From the NCBI GenBank assembly GCA_029212415.1, contig JARGOF010000018.1, positions 9,134-73,133 of the forward strand: DNA of 64,000 nucleotides, in the 5' to 3' direction. The translations under genes and the position numbers were made by a program. The stretch's first letter is position 1; each line of letters begins with the position of its first letter. Source of the DNA: Rhizobiaceae bacterium. GTDB lineage: Bacteria; Pseudomonadota; Alphaproteobacteria; Rhizobiales; Rhizobiaceae. Below the pieces are notes generated by a model that had not been told where the DNA came from, ran no database searches, and worked only from the letters and a program-made list of their open reading frames with translations. Of this stretch, positions 40,377 through 50,005 are shown in pieces.

Positions 40377-41225
40377 TTGCGAAATAGGCTATTCCCAGAG
40401 AATTACCAGCTGGATGGTTTTGGCTCCAGTGGGCAGCAGCACGCCCCGTTTCCTGACTTGTCCTATTTTGGCGTCATGCGTTCACGCTGGCGTGTAATCG
40501 CTTTGCGGTCGTTCTTGCTCAGTATTCTCATTGTTATTTTTACGCAATTGGTAAATGCCTATTTTGTCGAGACATTTGTGGGTGGCGATCGCATTCAGGA
40601 TGCCATCGTGACTTTCAAGATAACCTGTGTCGTCGCCATTCCATTCAGCCTGTTTGTGTTTCTGCTGAACGCCCGTTCGGATGTGGCCGCCAACTATTTT
40701 CGCCTCCTGTCGCGCACCGACCACCTTACCGGACTGCTTAACAGGCGGGCATTTATGGATGCGCTTCAAGACAGTTCCAAAAAAGAGTTGAGTGCAACCG
40801 ATAGCCGGGCGCTGCTTGTCATCGATCTGGATCATTTCAAACAGGTCAATGATGTCTATGGTCATGATGCAGGTGATGCGGTTCTGCACCAGATTGCCGA
40901 TCTCTTCCACTCCAGCCTGCGTGACCGTGATGTTGTGGCACGGCTGGGCGGCGAGGAATTCGCAGTCGCTCTGAGCCGCGGCACTGCTGTGGAAACCTGG
41001 AATGTTGCCAAGCGCCTGTGCGAGGCAGTCGAGCAGAATGTCTTTGAGTACGACGGCCAGGAAATTCGGCTGACCATCAGCATCGGTATTGTCCGTTATG
41101 ATGTTGATGGAAATCTTGAGACAATCATGCGGCAGGCTGACCTTTTGACCTATCAGTCGAAGAAAGATGGCCGCAATCGCATCAGCTACATCGAAGAGCA
41201 GTTCGGCTTGCAGGTTGCCGCTTGA
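40377..41225 (+). CDS. Membrane-anchored GGDEF diguanylate cyclase (copy 1)
   Basis: A 282-residue protein with two membrane helices (about residues 42-62 and 82-100) and a C-terminal GGDEF domain starting LSRTDHLTGLLNRRAF. The active site is GGEEF in VARLGGEEFAVAL, and an inhibitory I-site R-D-R-D lies five residues ahead. Both features predict an active, product-inhibited enzyme making c-di-GMP from two GTP at the inner membrane. It is closely similar to the next gene over its whole length, so the pair is a tandem duplication. TTG 40377 is the only start that keeps the N-terminus shared with copy 2 (NYQ, PDLSY). It overlaps a 12-codon leader ORF starting at GTG 40352 that has its own GGAG. 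Confidence 0.88.
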   Translation: MRNRLFPENYQLDGFGSSGQQHAPFPDLSYFGVMRSRWRVIALRSFLLSILIVIFTQLVNAYFVETFVGGDRIQDAIVTFKITCVVAIPFSLFVFLLNARSDVAANYFRLLSRTDHLTGLLNRRAFMDALQDSSKKELSATDSRALLVIDLDHFKQVNDVYGHDAGDAVLHQIADLFHSSLRDRDVVARLGGEEFAVALSRGTAVETWNVAKRLCEAVEQNVFEYDGQEIRLTISIGIVRYDVDGNLETIMRQADLLTYQSKKDGRNRISYIEEQFGLQVAA

Positions 41226-41531
41226 AGTCGAGGCCACTGGTCAACGAAACAATCCTGTCAAAGGCTCTGAGCCAACAGGCAATCCCATAACCCGAGGATA
41301 GGATTGTCGGCAGCAGGCGCGTTGCTCAATCATTATTTTTGCGATTGGTTAACTTCATTTGGTTCTTCCCACGGCCATTGCTTGTTTTGGCGTGGGAATA
41401 TCAACCGGATATCCTGTATTTTTCAATGTTACTATCTATATGGGTTGTATTATCCGCAGAATGCGGGTGAAGTACTGCTAGGGGAGTGCGTTATGGCTGC
41501 ATGGAGAATGCCGGTCCCAGGGTGAAAACAG

Positions 41532-42392
41532 TTGGAAACAGAATTGCAAAACAGCGTATTCCAATCGAACTATCAGATCGGTCGTCCTGGTTCGGCGGGA
41601 AAGCGTAACGGGACTTACCCTGACTTGTCCTATCTTGCGGTCGCCCGAACGCGCTGGCGAACAATTATCGCCCGGTCGCTCTGGCTAACACTTGCCATCA
41701 TCGTTTTTGCTCAATTGGTGAATGCCTATTTCGTTGACACGCTGATTGGTGACGATCGTCTGTATGACGCCTTGATGACTTTGCAAACGACTTTCGTTGT
41801 CGCGCTGCCGTTCAGTATTTTCTGTTCTCTCCTTCAGGTCCGCACGGATGTTGCCGCCGACTATTTCCGCCTCTTGTCGCGCACGGACCACCTCACCGGT
41901 CTCCTCAACAGGCGCGCCTTTATCGATGTTTTGGAAGGCAGTAAAAAATCCGTTTCAATTGAAAAGGCCAGCGGCGCGCTCTTTGTCATCGATCTGGATC
42001 ATTTCAAACAGGTCAATGACGACTACGGACACGATGCCGGTGATGCGGTTCTGTGTCAGGTTGCCGATTTGTTTCGGTCCAACTTGCGTGCCGACGACGT
42101 GGTAGCCCGCATGGGTGGTGAAGAATTCGTCATCGCATTGAGCCGCGGCACTGCGCGCGAAACCTGGAATGTTGCACAGCGCTTGCGTGAGGCCGTGGAG
42201 CAGAAGGTATTTCTTTATGATGAACAGGAGATGCGGTTGACCATCAGTCTGGGTATCGTCCGCTACGATTTCGATGAAAACCTGGAATCCGCGATGCGTA
42301 AAGCCGACCTTTTGACCTATCAGTCGAAAAAGGACGGCCGCAACCGCATCAGCTGCAATGAAGGTCAATTCGGTCTGCAGCCCGCTGTTTAG
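41532..42392 (+). CDS. Membrane-anchored GGDEF diguanylate cyclase (copy 2)
   Basis: A 286-residue paralogue of the preceding gene: SNYQIGRPGSAGKRNGTYPD, two membrane helices, LSRTDHLTGLLNRRAF, the I-site R-A-D-D and the active site VARMGGEEFVIAL are all in matching positions. It is predicted to be an active diguanylate cyclase. The start is TTG 41532. Ahead of it a 10-residue leader (ATG 41493, MAAWRMPVPG, TGA) with GGGGAG is in the same frame and ends six bases before the TTG, so translation may restart after it. The gene lies just upstream of the cobalamin riboswitch, but no functional link to cobalamin is known. Confidence 0.88.
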   Translation: METELQNSVFQSNYQIGRPGSAGKRNGTYPDLSYLAVARTRWRTIIARSLWLTLAIIVFAQLVNAYFVDTLIGDDRLYDALMTLQTTFVVALPFSIFCSLLQVRTDVAADYFRLLSRTDHLTGLLNRRAFIDVLEGSKKSVSIEKASGALFVIDLDHFKQVNDDYGHDAGDAVLCQVADLFRSNLRADDVVARMGGEEFVIALSRGTARETWNVAQRLREAVEQKVFLYDEQEMRLTISLGIVRYDFDENLESAMRKADLLTYQSKKDGRNRISCNEGQFGLQPAV

Positions 42393-42510
42393 CTCCTTGT
42401 TGCAATGATCATAAACGCTCTGGCGACCATTGTTTCGCAACCAAAGCTGTCTGTGCCGCTTTCAAGATTGACAGTCATGGTCTGCAGGGCCTATCAATCA
42501 AGCCACGAAT

Positions 42511-42822
42511 GGTCCGCCAGGGCAAAGCCTGAAGGATCAAAAGGGAATGCGACGGGTGGACCCAATTCGGGCGCTTTGATCGCAGCCGACCCCGCGACTG
42601 TAGAGCGGATTGGCATCCTCGACCACTGGAGAGAGGGGCTTTCAATGATTTTGAAAGCGAATTTCCCCAGTGGAAAGCCACTGAAGTGGCGGTGTAATGA
42701 ATCCGGCTGGACGCCTCTAGAAATCTGCGAATCGTCCGCCTTTACATCGCGCAATCTTCGGGAAGGTGAGGGGACGCCGGACCGGCCTTTGGCCGGTCAA
42801 TCCGCGAGCCAGGAAACCTGCC
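42511..42822 (+). ncRNA. Cobalamin (AdoCbl) riboswitch
   Basis: The conserved elements occur in order: AAGCCTGAAGGATCAAAAGG and GAATGCGACGGGTG (42526-42557), CCCCGCGACTGTAGAGCGG (42590-42608), GCCACTG (42677-42683), GGGAAGG (42760-42766), and the 3' element CGCGAGCCAGGAAACCTGCC (42803-42822) typical of rhizobial examples. The riboswitch ends 64 bases before cbtB. On binding adenosylcobalamin it should repress the downstream cbtBA-cobPWNO genes. The spacing between GCCACTG and GGGAAGG is long, about 75 bases. Confidence 0.85.
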
Positions 42823-42886
42823 ATTCGTGAAGGGCACTTCTGCCCGTACTGCATGGGATTTTCCCGAGCCAAACACGGAGGTTGCT

Positions 42887-43066
42887 ATGGCTGTTCAAAC
42901 TCTATCCACGACCGTTTCATTAAGCGGTGCACAACGTATGACGACCATGCTCAGCGCGCTGCTGCTTGGCGTATTCCTGATCTATGGTGTCGGACTGGCC
43001 AATTCGGCCGCCGTCCATAATACGGCTCATGATACCCGACATTCCTACGGGTTTCCCTGCCACTAA
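42887..43066 (+). CDS. cbtB: Cobalt transporter subunit CbtB
   Basis: A 59-residue protein with one membrane helix (MLSALLLGVFLIYGVGLANS) and a short His-rich C-terminus, HNTAHDTRHSYGFPCH, which is the CbtB hallmark and presumably binds cobalt. ATG 42887 follows CGGAGG; an in-frame extension to 42827 would overlap the riboswitch tail and is rejected. CbtB works with CbtA, 12 bp downstream, in B12-regulated cobalt uptake. Confidence 0.92.
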   Translation: MAVQTLSTTVSLSGAQRMTTMLSALLLGVFLIYGVGLANSAAVHNTAHDTRHSYGFPCH

Positions 43067-43078
43067 GGATTCGCTGCC

Positions 43079-43816
43079 ATGATCATTCGTTATTTGCTTG
43101 CCGCAATTGTGGCAGGCCTGATTTCTGGTGTTCTGATGACAGGGGCGCAGGAAATCAAGGTGATTCCGCTTATTCTTCATGCAGAACAATATGAAGCAGG
43201 TGTTGTGGGACATGACCACAGCGCTATCAAAGCCTTGCCCGGCCTGTCGCAACTCGCAGAACACTTCAATCCCGTTGCCGAGGCCTATGCCCATGGTGGT
43301 GCGGAAGAGGCCAGCGGACTGTTGTTTGGCTTGAGCCGTCTTGGTGGCACTTTGATGGCCAATCTTGTAACCGGAGCCGGATTCGGGCTGCTTCTGCTTG
43401 CCGCCAGCCTGTTGACCGGCACCAATATCACCCTGAAAACAGGTGTATTGTGGGGGGCTGCCGGATGGCTTGCCTTCCAGTTCCTGCCAGCAATCGGTTT
43501 GCCGCCGGAACTGCCGGGATCTCCAGCTGCAGTCCTGCAGGACAGGCAGTTGTGGTGGATGGTTACTGTCTTTGTATCAGCTTTGGGGCTTTATTTTCTG
43601 ATTCTGCGTGATGCGAGTTGGGAGAAGGCATTGGGTGTGCTTCTGATCGCTGCTCCACACCTGTATGGCGCGCCCGTACCCGATGATATCGCCAGTGATG
43701 TGCCCGCCTATCTCGCAGCCGAATTCGTCGTCGCCGCGCTTGCAACGACAGCGTTTTTCTGGGTCGTACTCGGGCTTTTTCTGGGTGGCGCACTCGATCG
43801 CCTTGGGCGTGCCTGA
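43079..43816 (+). CDS. cbtA: Cobalt transporter subunit CbtA
   Basis: A 245-residue polytopic membrane protein with about six hydrophobic segments, starting [20 protein letters not shown]. The family features [20 protein letters not shown] and [19 protein letters not shown] are present. Possible metal ligands are in GHDHSA near residue 43 and around HLYGAPVP. It forms the cobalt uptake system with CbtB. The next gene starts two bases after its stop codon. Confidence 0.92.
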   Translation: MIIRYLLAAIVAGLISGVLMTGAQEIKVIPLILHAEQYEAGVVGHDHSAIKALPGLSQLAEHFNPVAEAYAHGGAEEASGLLFGLSRLGGTLMANLVTGAGFGLLLLAASLLTGTNITLKTGVLWGAAGWLAFQFLPAIGLPPELPGSPAAVLQDRQLWWMVTVFVSALGLYFLILRDASWEKALGVLLIAAPHLYGAPVPDDIASDVPAYLAAEFVVAALATTAFFWVVLGLFLGGALDRLGRA

Positions 43817-43818
43817 CG

Positions 43819-44343
43819 TTGGGCCTCTTGCCAAATGCAACAACGCTGGTTCTGGGCGGTGCACGCTCCGGCAAATCGGCCTTTGCAGAAAGGCTGATCG
43901 AGGACGCCGACCTGCGGCCGGTTTATATTGCGACAGGCCGTGCCTTCGATGGCGAAATGAAAGCGCGTATTCGCCATCATCAGGATCGCAGAGGCGGCGC
44001 CTGGAAAACAGTCGAGGCGCCGCTGGAACTCATCGAGGCGCTTGCATCCGAAGCGGGCAGTGACTGCGCTCTGCTGGTTGATTGTCTGACGCTATGGCTG
44101 ACCAATCTGATGATGGACGACAGGGATATTGATGCCGAGTCGCGGGCGTTGGTCCGGCATCTGAAGGAAAGCGAAGGAACCGTTGTGCTCGTTTCCAATG
44201 AAGTGGGGATGGGCATTGTTCCGGAAAATCGGATGGCGCGCGAATTTCGCGATTACGCCGGGCGTCTGCATCAGATGATCGCTGCAAGTGCAGATGAGGT
44301 CTATTTTGTGGCGGCCGGATTACCACTTAGAATGAAAGGTTGA
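43819..44343 (+). CDS. cobP: Adenosylcobinamide kinase / adenosylcobinamide-phosphate guanylyltransferase
   Basis: A 174-residue CobU/CobP enzyme. The P-loop is [14 protein letters not shown], followed by [20 protein letters not shown] with the His that accepts [17 protein letters not shown] and [20 protein letters not shown]. It phosphorylates adenosylcobinamide and then transfers GMP, preparing the nucleotide loop step. The start is TTG 43819, two bases after the cbtA stop, so translation is probably coupled. It is the first of four cob genes in a row. Confidence 0.93.
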   Translation: MGLLPNATTLVLGGARSGKSAFAERLIEDADLRPVYIATGRAFDGEMKARIRHHQDRRGGAWKTVEAPLELIEALASEAGSDCALLVDCLTLWLTNLMMDDRDIDAESRALVRHLKESEGTVVLVSNEVGMGIVPENRMAREFRDYAGRLHQMIAASADEVYFVAAGLPLRMKG

Positions 44344-44353
44344 GGTCTTCACC

Positions 44354-45418
44354 ATGCAGGGACAGAAAATTCCGGCGACAATCATAACCGGCTTTCTCGG
44401 CGCCGGAAAAACCACATTGATCCGCAATATGCTGAGCAGTGCGAACGGACGACGCATAGCTCTGATCGTCAACGAGTTTGGCGATCTGGGTGTTGACGGT
44501 GACGTTCTGAAGGGATGCGGCGCCGAGAATTGCACCGAAGACGACATAATCGAACTGACCAATGGTTGCATCTGCTGCACGGTTGCGGATGATTTCATTC
44601 CAACCATGGAAAAATTGCTCGACCGCGCTGATCGCCCTGATCACATTGTCATTGAAACATCCGGTCTTGCCCTGCCGCAGCCACTGGTCGCGGCTTTCAA
44701 CTGGCCGAACATCAAGACACAGGTCACGGTCGACGGGGTGATTACCGTCGTCGACAGTGCGGCGGTCGCCGCCGGACGTTTTGCCCATGACCATGAGCGG
44801 CTGGATGAACAGCGTCAGGCCGATGATGCTTTGGATCATGACAGTCCGCTGGAAGAATTGTTTGAAGATCAGTTGATGGCAGCTGACCTGATCATTCTGA
44901 ACAAGGCCGACCTGCTTGATGATGCGGGGATCGAGGCCGTGCGGGTGGATGTGGCAGGACGCACCACCAGGCAGCCTTCCATGGTGACATCGCGCCAGGG
45001 GCATGTCTCGGCAAAGCTGCTTTTGGGATTGGGCATCGGCTCGGAAAACGACATTGCCAACCGCAAGTCCCATCATGAAATGGAACACGAAGCTGGAGAA
45101 GATCATGATCACGACCATGATGAATTCGAGAGTTTTGTTGTCGAGGCGGGGGCGATCAAAAATCAGGTTGATTTCACCGCAGCGCTCGGGGGCATTATCT
45201 CCGATCATGACATCCTGCGCCTGAAGGGCTTTGCCGATGTGCCTGGCAAGCCTATGCGTCTTGTCATACAAGCCGTCGGCAGCCGCATCGACTGTTATTT
45301 CGACCGTCCATGGGGACCGGACGAACAGCGCGATACAAGGCTGGTGGTGATCGGGCTGCATGATATTGACCAGGCTGGCATCGCTGCAGCGATCCGGCAG
45401 GCGGCAGAACAGGGCTGA
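44354..45418 (+). CDS. cobW: CobW-family GTPase/metallochaperone
   Basis: A 354-residue G3E GTPase: P-loop GFLGAGKTTLIRN, the metal-binding CxCC motif in NGCICCTVADDF, Walker B region VIETSGLALPQPL and the GTP-specificity NKAD in ILNKADLLDD. A His/Asp/Glu-rich loop, HHEMEHEAGEDHDHDHDE, precedes the C-terminal CobW_C domain and could bind divalent metal. It likely delivers cobalt to the CobN-type chelatase encoded next, seven bases downstream. Confidence 0.92.
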   Translation: MQGQKIPATIITGFLGAGKTTLIRNMLSSANGRRIALIVNEFGDLGVDGDVLKGCGAENCTEDDIIELTNGCICCTVADDFIPTMEKLLDRADRPDHIVIETSGLALPQPLVAAFNWPNIKTQVTVDGVITVVDSAAVAAGRFAHDHERLDEQRQADDALDHDSPLEELFEDQLMAADLIILNKADLLDDAGIEAVRVDVAGRTTRQPSMVTSRQGHVSAKLLLGLGIGSENDIANRKSHHEMEHEAGEDHDHDHDEFESFVVEAGAIKNQVDFTAALGGIISDHDILRLKGFADVPGKPMRLVIQAVGSRIDCYFDRPWGPDEQRDTRLVVIGLHDIDQAGIAAAIRQAAEQG

Positions 45419-45425
45419 ACCGATC

Positions 45426-48400
45426 ATGCATCTGCTGCTGGCCCAGAAAGGTTCCATTGCCGATAGCGAGGAGGCTGTCGATCTGGGGCAGTCCGCCGGC
45501 GATCTTCTGGTCCTGAGCGCAGCGGATACCGAACTTGCCAGCCTCGCTCTGGCACAAGGGGCACTTGGCGAGACGGCACCGAGCCTGCGGCTGGCCAGTT
45601 TGATGCAACTCAAACACCCCATGTCGGTGGATACCTATGTGGAGCGGACCGCCAGAGGCGCAAAACTCATCGTGGTCAGGGCGCTGGGCGGGGCGAGCTA
45701 TTTCGCCTATGCGCTGGAAGCGCTGCATGCGGCGGCAAAAAAACACGGGATAGCCATGGCAGTGGTGCCAGGCGACGACAAACCCGATCCGGGGCTGCAG
45801 CAGTTTTGCACCTTGCCGGCACCGGATGTCATGGCGCTGTGGCACTATCTCATAGAGGGCGGCGCTGACAACACGATCTCGTTTCTGCGTTATTGCCATG
45901 CGCTTCTGGACAAGACCGAGAAACCACCCAGTGCATCACCGCTGCTGAAAGCCGGCCTTTGGTGGCCTGGCATGACCAATCCGCGCCTTGAAGATATTGT
46001 CCCCATGGGTGAGGCGAAACCCGTTGCAGTCATCTGTTTTTACCGGGCACTGGTTCAAAGCGGACAGACGCAGCCGGTGCTTGCGCTGCTGGAAGCTCTG
46101 CAGGGCGAAGGCATGCAGCCACTCCCCCTGTTCGTTTCCAGCCTGAAGGACCCGGTCAGCGTTGCGACGATCGAAAGTCTTTTTGAACAATGCCCGCCTG
46201 ATGTTGTCATCAATGCCACCGGATTTGCGGTTTCATCGCCTGGTGGTGAACGCAAACACACCGCGTTGGAATCGACCGGTGCGGTCGTTCTGCAGGCTGT
46301 TTTCTCCGGCTCGACACGCGCGGTCTGGGAACAGTCGGGGCAGGGGCTGACAGCCCGTGACCTGGCGATGAATGTGGCTCTTCCGGAGGTCGATGGTCGC
46401 ATCCTCAGCCGGGCTGTCTCATTCAAATCGGCGGCCTTTTATGATGAAACGGTCGAGGCCAATATTGTCACCCACGAGCCGCAGCCGGATCGTGTCGCCT
46501 TTACTGCGCGCCTCGCAGCATCCTGGGCGCGTTTGCGTCACACGCCGAGCAGCAAGCGCAAAGTCGCGCTGGTTCTGGCCAATTACCCCAATCGCGATGG
46601 TCGGCTTGGCAATGGTGTGGGACTTGATACGCCGGCGGGTACGATCGAGGTTCTGAACGCCCTGTTGCGTGAGGGCTATGGCGTTGAAACCATACCCGAT
46701 GACGGTGACCAGCTGATCCATTATCTGATGGCGGGCCCGACCAATGCGGCGGTGGATGCGCGGGAAATACGCGAGACAATCAGCCTTGAAGCCTATCAGC
46801 ATTTTTTCCAGACCCTGCCGGAGGCCGTGCGCGATGCGGTGATGCAGAAATGGGGCACTCCCGAAGATGATCCCTATTTTGTTGAACTTGCCGAGGCCGG
46901 CAAGGTGCTGGCGCTGCCGCTTGCCCGTTTTGGCAATGTGATGATCGGAATTCAGCCGGCGCGCGGCTACAATATTGATCCCAAGCAGTCCTATCATTCA
47001 CCCGATCTGGTGCCGCCACACGGGTATTTTGCCTTCTATGCCTTTTTGCGGGAGCATTTTGGCGCCGATGCGATCATTCATATGGGCAAACATGGAAACC
47101 TTGAATGGCTGCCGGGCAAAGCGCTGGCCCTGTCGCAGGAATGTTTTCCGGAAGCGATTCTTGGCGCGGTGCCGCATCTCTATCCGTTCATCGTCAATGA
47201 TCCGGGAGAGGGCACGCAGGCCAAGCGCCGCACCAGCGCCGTCATCATTGATCACCTGACACCGCCGCTGACAAGAGCCGAAAGCTACGGGCCGCTGAAG
47301 GATCTGGAAGCTCTGGTGGATGAATATTATGAGGCGGCGGGCAGCGACCCGCGCCGTCTGCGCCTGCTCAAGGGTCAGATTCTGGAGCTCATTCGCGATA
47401 TCGGGCTGGATACGGACGCAGGCATTGCCACCGGCGACAGCGATGATGCCGCATTGGAAAAACTCGATGCCTATCTGTGTGACCTCAAGGAGATGCAGAT
47501 CCGCGATGGCCTGCATATTTTTGGCAAGTCACCGGAAGGAAGCCTGCTGGCCGATCTGGTCTGTGCGCTGGCCCGGGTACCGCGCGGCACTGGCGAAGGC
47601 ATGGATGCCAGCCTGCAGCGGGCCATGGCCAATGACCTGAAGCTCGGTTTTGATCCACTGGATTGTCCCATGGCGCAGGTCTGGGACGGGCCGAGGCCGG
47701 ATGTCCTGCAGCAGGTTTCGGATGATTTGTGGCGCACGGCAGGCGATACAGTCGAGCGTTTGGAACTGGCAGCCATCGAATTTGTATCCGGCCAGCTGGC
47801 GTGTCCGCAACATCTGACACAAACCCTTCAGGTTCTGGCCGGTATCAAGCAACGCATCATCCCGTCGGTCGAGCGATGTGGTCCTGCCGAGATCGACGGC
47901 CTGCTGATGGGGCTTTCCGGCCGCTTTGTCGAACCCGGACCCTCCGGTGCGCCGACCCGCGGGCGCGTTGATGTTCTGCCCACGGGGCGCAATTTCTACT
48001 CGGTCGACAGCAGAAGTGTGCCGACGCCGGCTGCCTGGGAACTGGGCCGTAAATCTGCAGAAATGCTGATCGCCCGTTATACGCAGGACCACGGTGATTG
48101 GCCGACCTCATTCGGGCTGACCGCCTGGGGCACGTCCAACATGCGCACCGGCGGTGATGATATTGCCCAGGCCCTGGCCCTGATGGGCGCCAAACCGGTA
48201 TGGGACAATGCATCGCGCCGGGTCACCGGCTATGAAATCATTCCGATTGCGCTGCTTGGCCGGCCACGGGTGGATGTCACCCTGCGCATTTCCGGTTTTT
48301 TCCGCGATGCATTTCCCGATCAGATCCTGTTGATCGACCGGGCTATTCGCGCCGTCGGCGCGCTGGATGAAGATGCCGGCGATAACCCCATTGCCGCGCG

Positions 48401-49178
48401 CATGCGCAATGAGCGACAACGGCTGGTCGATAGCGGCATGGAGGCCGGTGCAGCGGAAGAGCGCGCCGGGTTCCGCGTCTTTGGCTCGAAACCGGGCGCC
48501 TATGGCGCAGGCCTGCAGGCGCTGATTGACGAAGGTGGTTGGCAGACCCAGGGTGACCTGGCCGAAGCCTATCTTGTTTGGGGCAGTTATGCCTATGGCG
48601 CGAAGGCGCAGGGCAGGGCGGAAAAGGGCCTGCTGGAGACGCGTCTCAAAACGCTTGAAGCCGTCCTGCAAAATCAGGACAACCGTGAACACGACCTGCT
48701 CGACAGCGATGATTATTATCAGTTTGAAGGTGGTATGACGGCGGCTGTCGAAACTTTGACCGGGTCCCGCCCGGCGATTTATCACAATGATCATTCGCGT
48801 CCGGAAAAACCGGTGATCAGGACGCTGGATGAGGAGATCGCCCGTGTTGTTAGAGGCCGGGTTGTCAATCCCAAATGGATCAGCGGTGTCATGCGTCACG
48901 GCTACAAAGGCGCTTTTGAAATGGCTGCCACGGTTGATTATCTCTTTGCCTTCTCAGCCACCACAGGCGCCGTGACAGACCATCATTTTGAAAGCGTCTA
49001 TCAGGCCTTCCTGCTGGATGACACAGTGCGCGACTTCATTGCCGAGCACAATGCGCCGGCGCTTCGCGAGATCGCTGCCAGACTGGAGGAGGCCATCATC
49101 CGCGGCCTGTGGACACCCCGCTCCAATTCGGCCCGTTTTGAATTGCATGCATTGGCAAAGGACGCCGGTGCGCCCTAA
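45426..49178 (+). CDS. cobN: Cobaltochelatase large subunit CobN
   Basis: A 1250-residue member of the CobN/BchH family, the normal length. Recognisable segments include GNGVGLDTPAGTIEVL, VMIGIQPARGYNIDP, HMGKHGNLEWLPGKALALS and FFRDAFPDQILLIDRAIRA. With CobS and CobT (not in this window) it inserts cobalt into hydrogenobyrinic acid a,c-diamide using ATP, the aerobic route. ATG 45426 begins MHLLLAQKGSIADS; a frame extension overlapping cobW is rejected. CobW precedes it and CobO follows. Confidence 0.95.
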   Translation: MHLLLAQKGSIADSEEAVDLGQSAGDLLVLSAADTELASLALAQGALGETAPSLRLASLMQLKHPMSVDTYVERTARGAKLIVVRALGGASYFAYALEALHAAAKKHGIAMAVVPGDDKPDPGLQQFCTLPAPDVMALWHYLIEGGADNTISFLRYCHALLDKTEKPPSASPLLKAGLWWPGMTNPRLEDIVPMGEAKPVAVICFYRALVQSGQTQPVLALLEALQGEGMQPLPLFVSSLKDPVSVATIESLFEQCPPDVVINATGFAVSSPGGERKHTALESTGAVVLQAVFSGSTRAVWEQSGQGLTARDLAMNVALPEVDGRILSRAVSFKSAAFYDETVEANIVTHEPQPDRVAFTARLAASWARLRHTPSSKRKVALVLANYPNRDGRLGNGVGLDTPAGTIEVLNALLREGYGVETIPDDGDQLIHYLMAGPTNAAVDAREIRETISLEAYQHFFQTLPEAVRDAVMQKWGTPEDDPYFVELAEAGKVLALPLARFGNVMIGIQPARGYNIDPKQSYHSPDLVPPHGYFAFYAFLREHFGADAIIHMGKHGNLEWLPGKALALSQECFPEAILGAVPHLYPFIVNDPGEGTQAKRRTSAVIIDHLTPPLTRAESYGPLKDLEALVDEYYEAAGSDPRRLRLLKGQILELIRDIGLDTDAGIATGDSDDAALEKLDAYLCDLKEMQIRDGLHIFGKSPEGSLLADLVCALARVPRGTGEGMDASLQRAMANDLKLGFDPLDCPMAQVWDGPRPDVLQQVSDDLWRTAGDTVERLELAAIEFVSGQLACPQHLTQTLQVLAGIKQRIIPSVERCGPAEIDGLLMGLSGRFVEPGPSGAPTRGRVDVLPTGRNFYSVDSRSVPTPAAWELGRKSAEMLIARYTQDHGDWPTSFGLTAWGTSNMRTGGDDIAQALALMGAKPVWDNASRRVTGYEIIPIALLGRPRVDVTLRISGFFRDAFPDQILLIDRAIRAVGALDEDAGDNPIAARMRNERQRLVDSGMEAGAAEERAGFRVFGSKPGAYGAGLQALIDEGGWQTQGDLAEAYLVWGSYAYGAKAQGRAEKGLLETRLKTLEAVLQNQDNREHDLLDSDDYYQFEGGMTAAVETLTGSRPAIYHNDHSRPEKPVIRTLDEEIARVVRGRVVNPKWISGVMRHGYKGAFEMAATVDYLFAFSATTGAVTDHHFESVYQAFLLDDTVRDFIAEHNAPALREIAARLEEAIIRGLWTPRSNSARFELHALAKDAGAP

Positions 49179-49237
49179 TATTGAACCTGCCGCAGGAGGC
49201 GGGCGTTCTTCCCATTCCATCCACAAGGGATCAGACC

Positions 49238-49876
49238 ATGGCTGAAAAATCCGACAAGTTGAAAAACCTCACCGAAGCGGAATTGAATGCGCGCCACGCC
49301 GACAAGATGCGCAAGAAGAAGGTTGCCCGCGACAAGATCATTGCCACCAAGACCATCGAAAAGGGCCTGACCATCGTCCATACGGGCAAGGGAAAAGGCA
49401 AGTCCACGGCTGCTTTCGGCATGGCCTTTCGTGCCATCGGCAACGGCTTGAAGGTTGGCGTTGTCCAATTTGTAAAGGGCAAGTGGGGAACCGGCGAACG
49501 CAAGGTGCTGGAAGCCTTCCCGGATCAGGTAACATTGGCGACAATGGGAGAAGGCTTTACCTGGGAGACGCAGGACCGCCAGCGTGACATAGAGGCTGCC
49601 CAACAGGCCTGGGAAAAGGCGAGGGAGATGATCCTCGACGATGAGCATGACATGGTGCTGTGTGATGAGCTCAATATCGTGTTGCGCTATGACTACCTGG
49701 ACGTTGCTGACATCATAGAGACGCTGAAAAACAAGCCGCCGATGAAACATGTGATCATCACTGGCCGCAACGCAAAGGAAGAACTGATTGAATTTGCCGA
49801 CCTGGTCACCGAAATGGAGATGATCAAGCACCCGTTTCGCTCAGGGGTCAAAGCGCAGATCGGCATTGAATTCTAG
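49238..49876 (+). CDS. cobO: Cob(I)yrinic acid a,c-diamide adenosyltransferase
   Basis: A 212-residue CobO/BtuR enzyme. The N-terminal 45 residues are charged and helical (ARHADKMRKKKVARDKI), then the P-loop-like ATP site VHTGKGKGKSTAAFG, VGVVQFVKGKWGTGER, the VLCDELNIVLRYDY segment and VIITGRNAKEELIEFADLVT. It attaches the 5'-deoxyadenosyl group of ATP to Co(I). ATG 49238 is seven bases after AAGGGA. It is the last gene of the riboswitch-controlled operon, followed by a palindromic tandem repeat. Confidence 0.94.
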   Translation: MAEKSDKLKNLTEAELNARHADKMRKKKVARDKIIATKTIEKGLTIVHTGKGKGKSTAAFGMAFRAIGNGLKVGVVQFVKGKWGTGERKVLEAFPDQVTLATMGEGFTWETQDRQRDIEAAQQAWEKAREMILDDEHDMVLCDELNIVLRYDYLDVADIIETLKNKPPMKHVIITGRNAKEELIEFADLVTEMEMIKHPFRSGVKAQIGIEF

Positions 49877-50005
49877 GCATGCTGTCAGCGCCTGTCGGTT
49901 CGCCGGACCATGGGGACCCGGGCGCGCAACATCTACTTGAATCTAAAACAGTATAGGCACGTTTAAGGCTATGCGCCGGAAGTTTTGTTGATAGACTGAA
50001 CTTGT

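Noticed and set aside
42494-42754. Minus-strand ORF of 86 codons
   Set aside because: It lies across the cobalamin riboswitch core and has no ribosome site.
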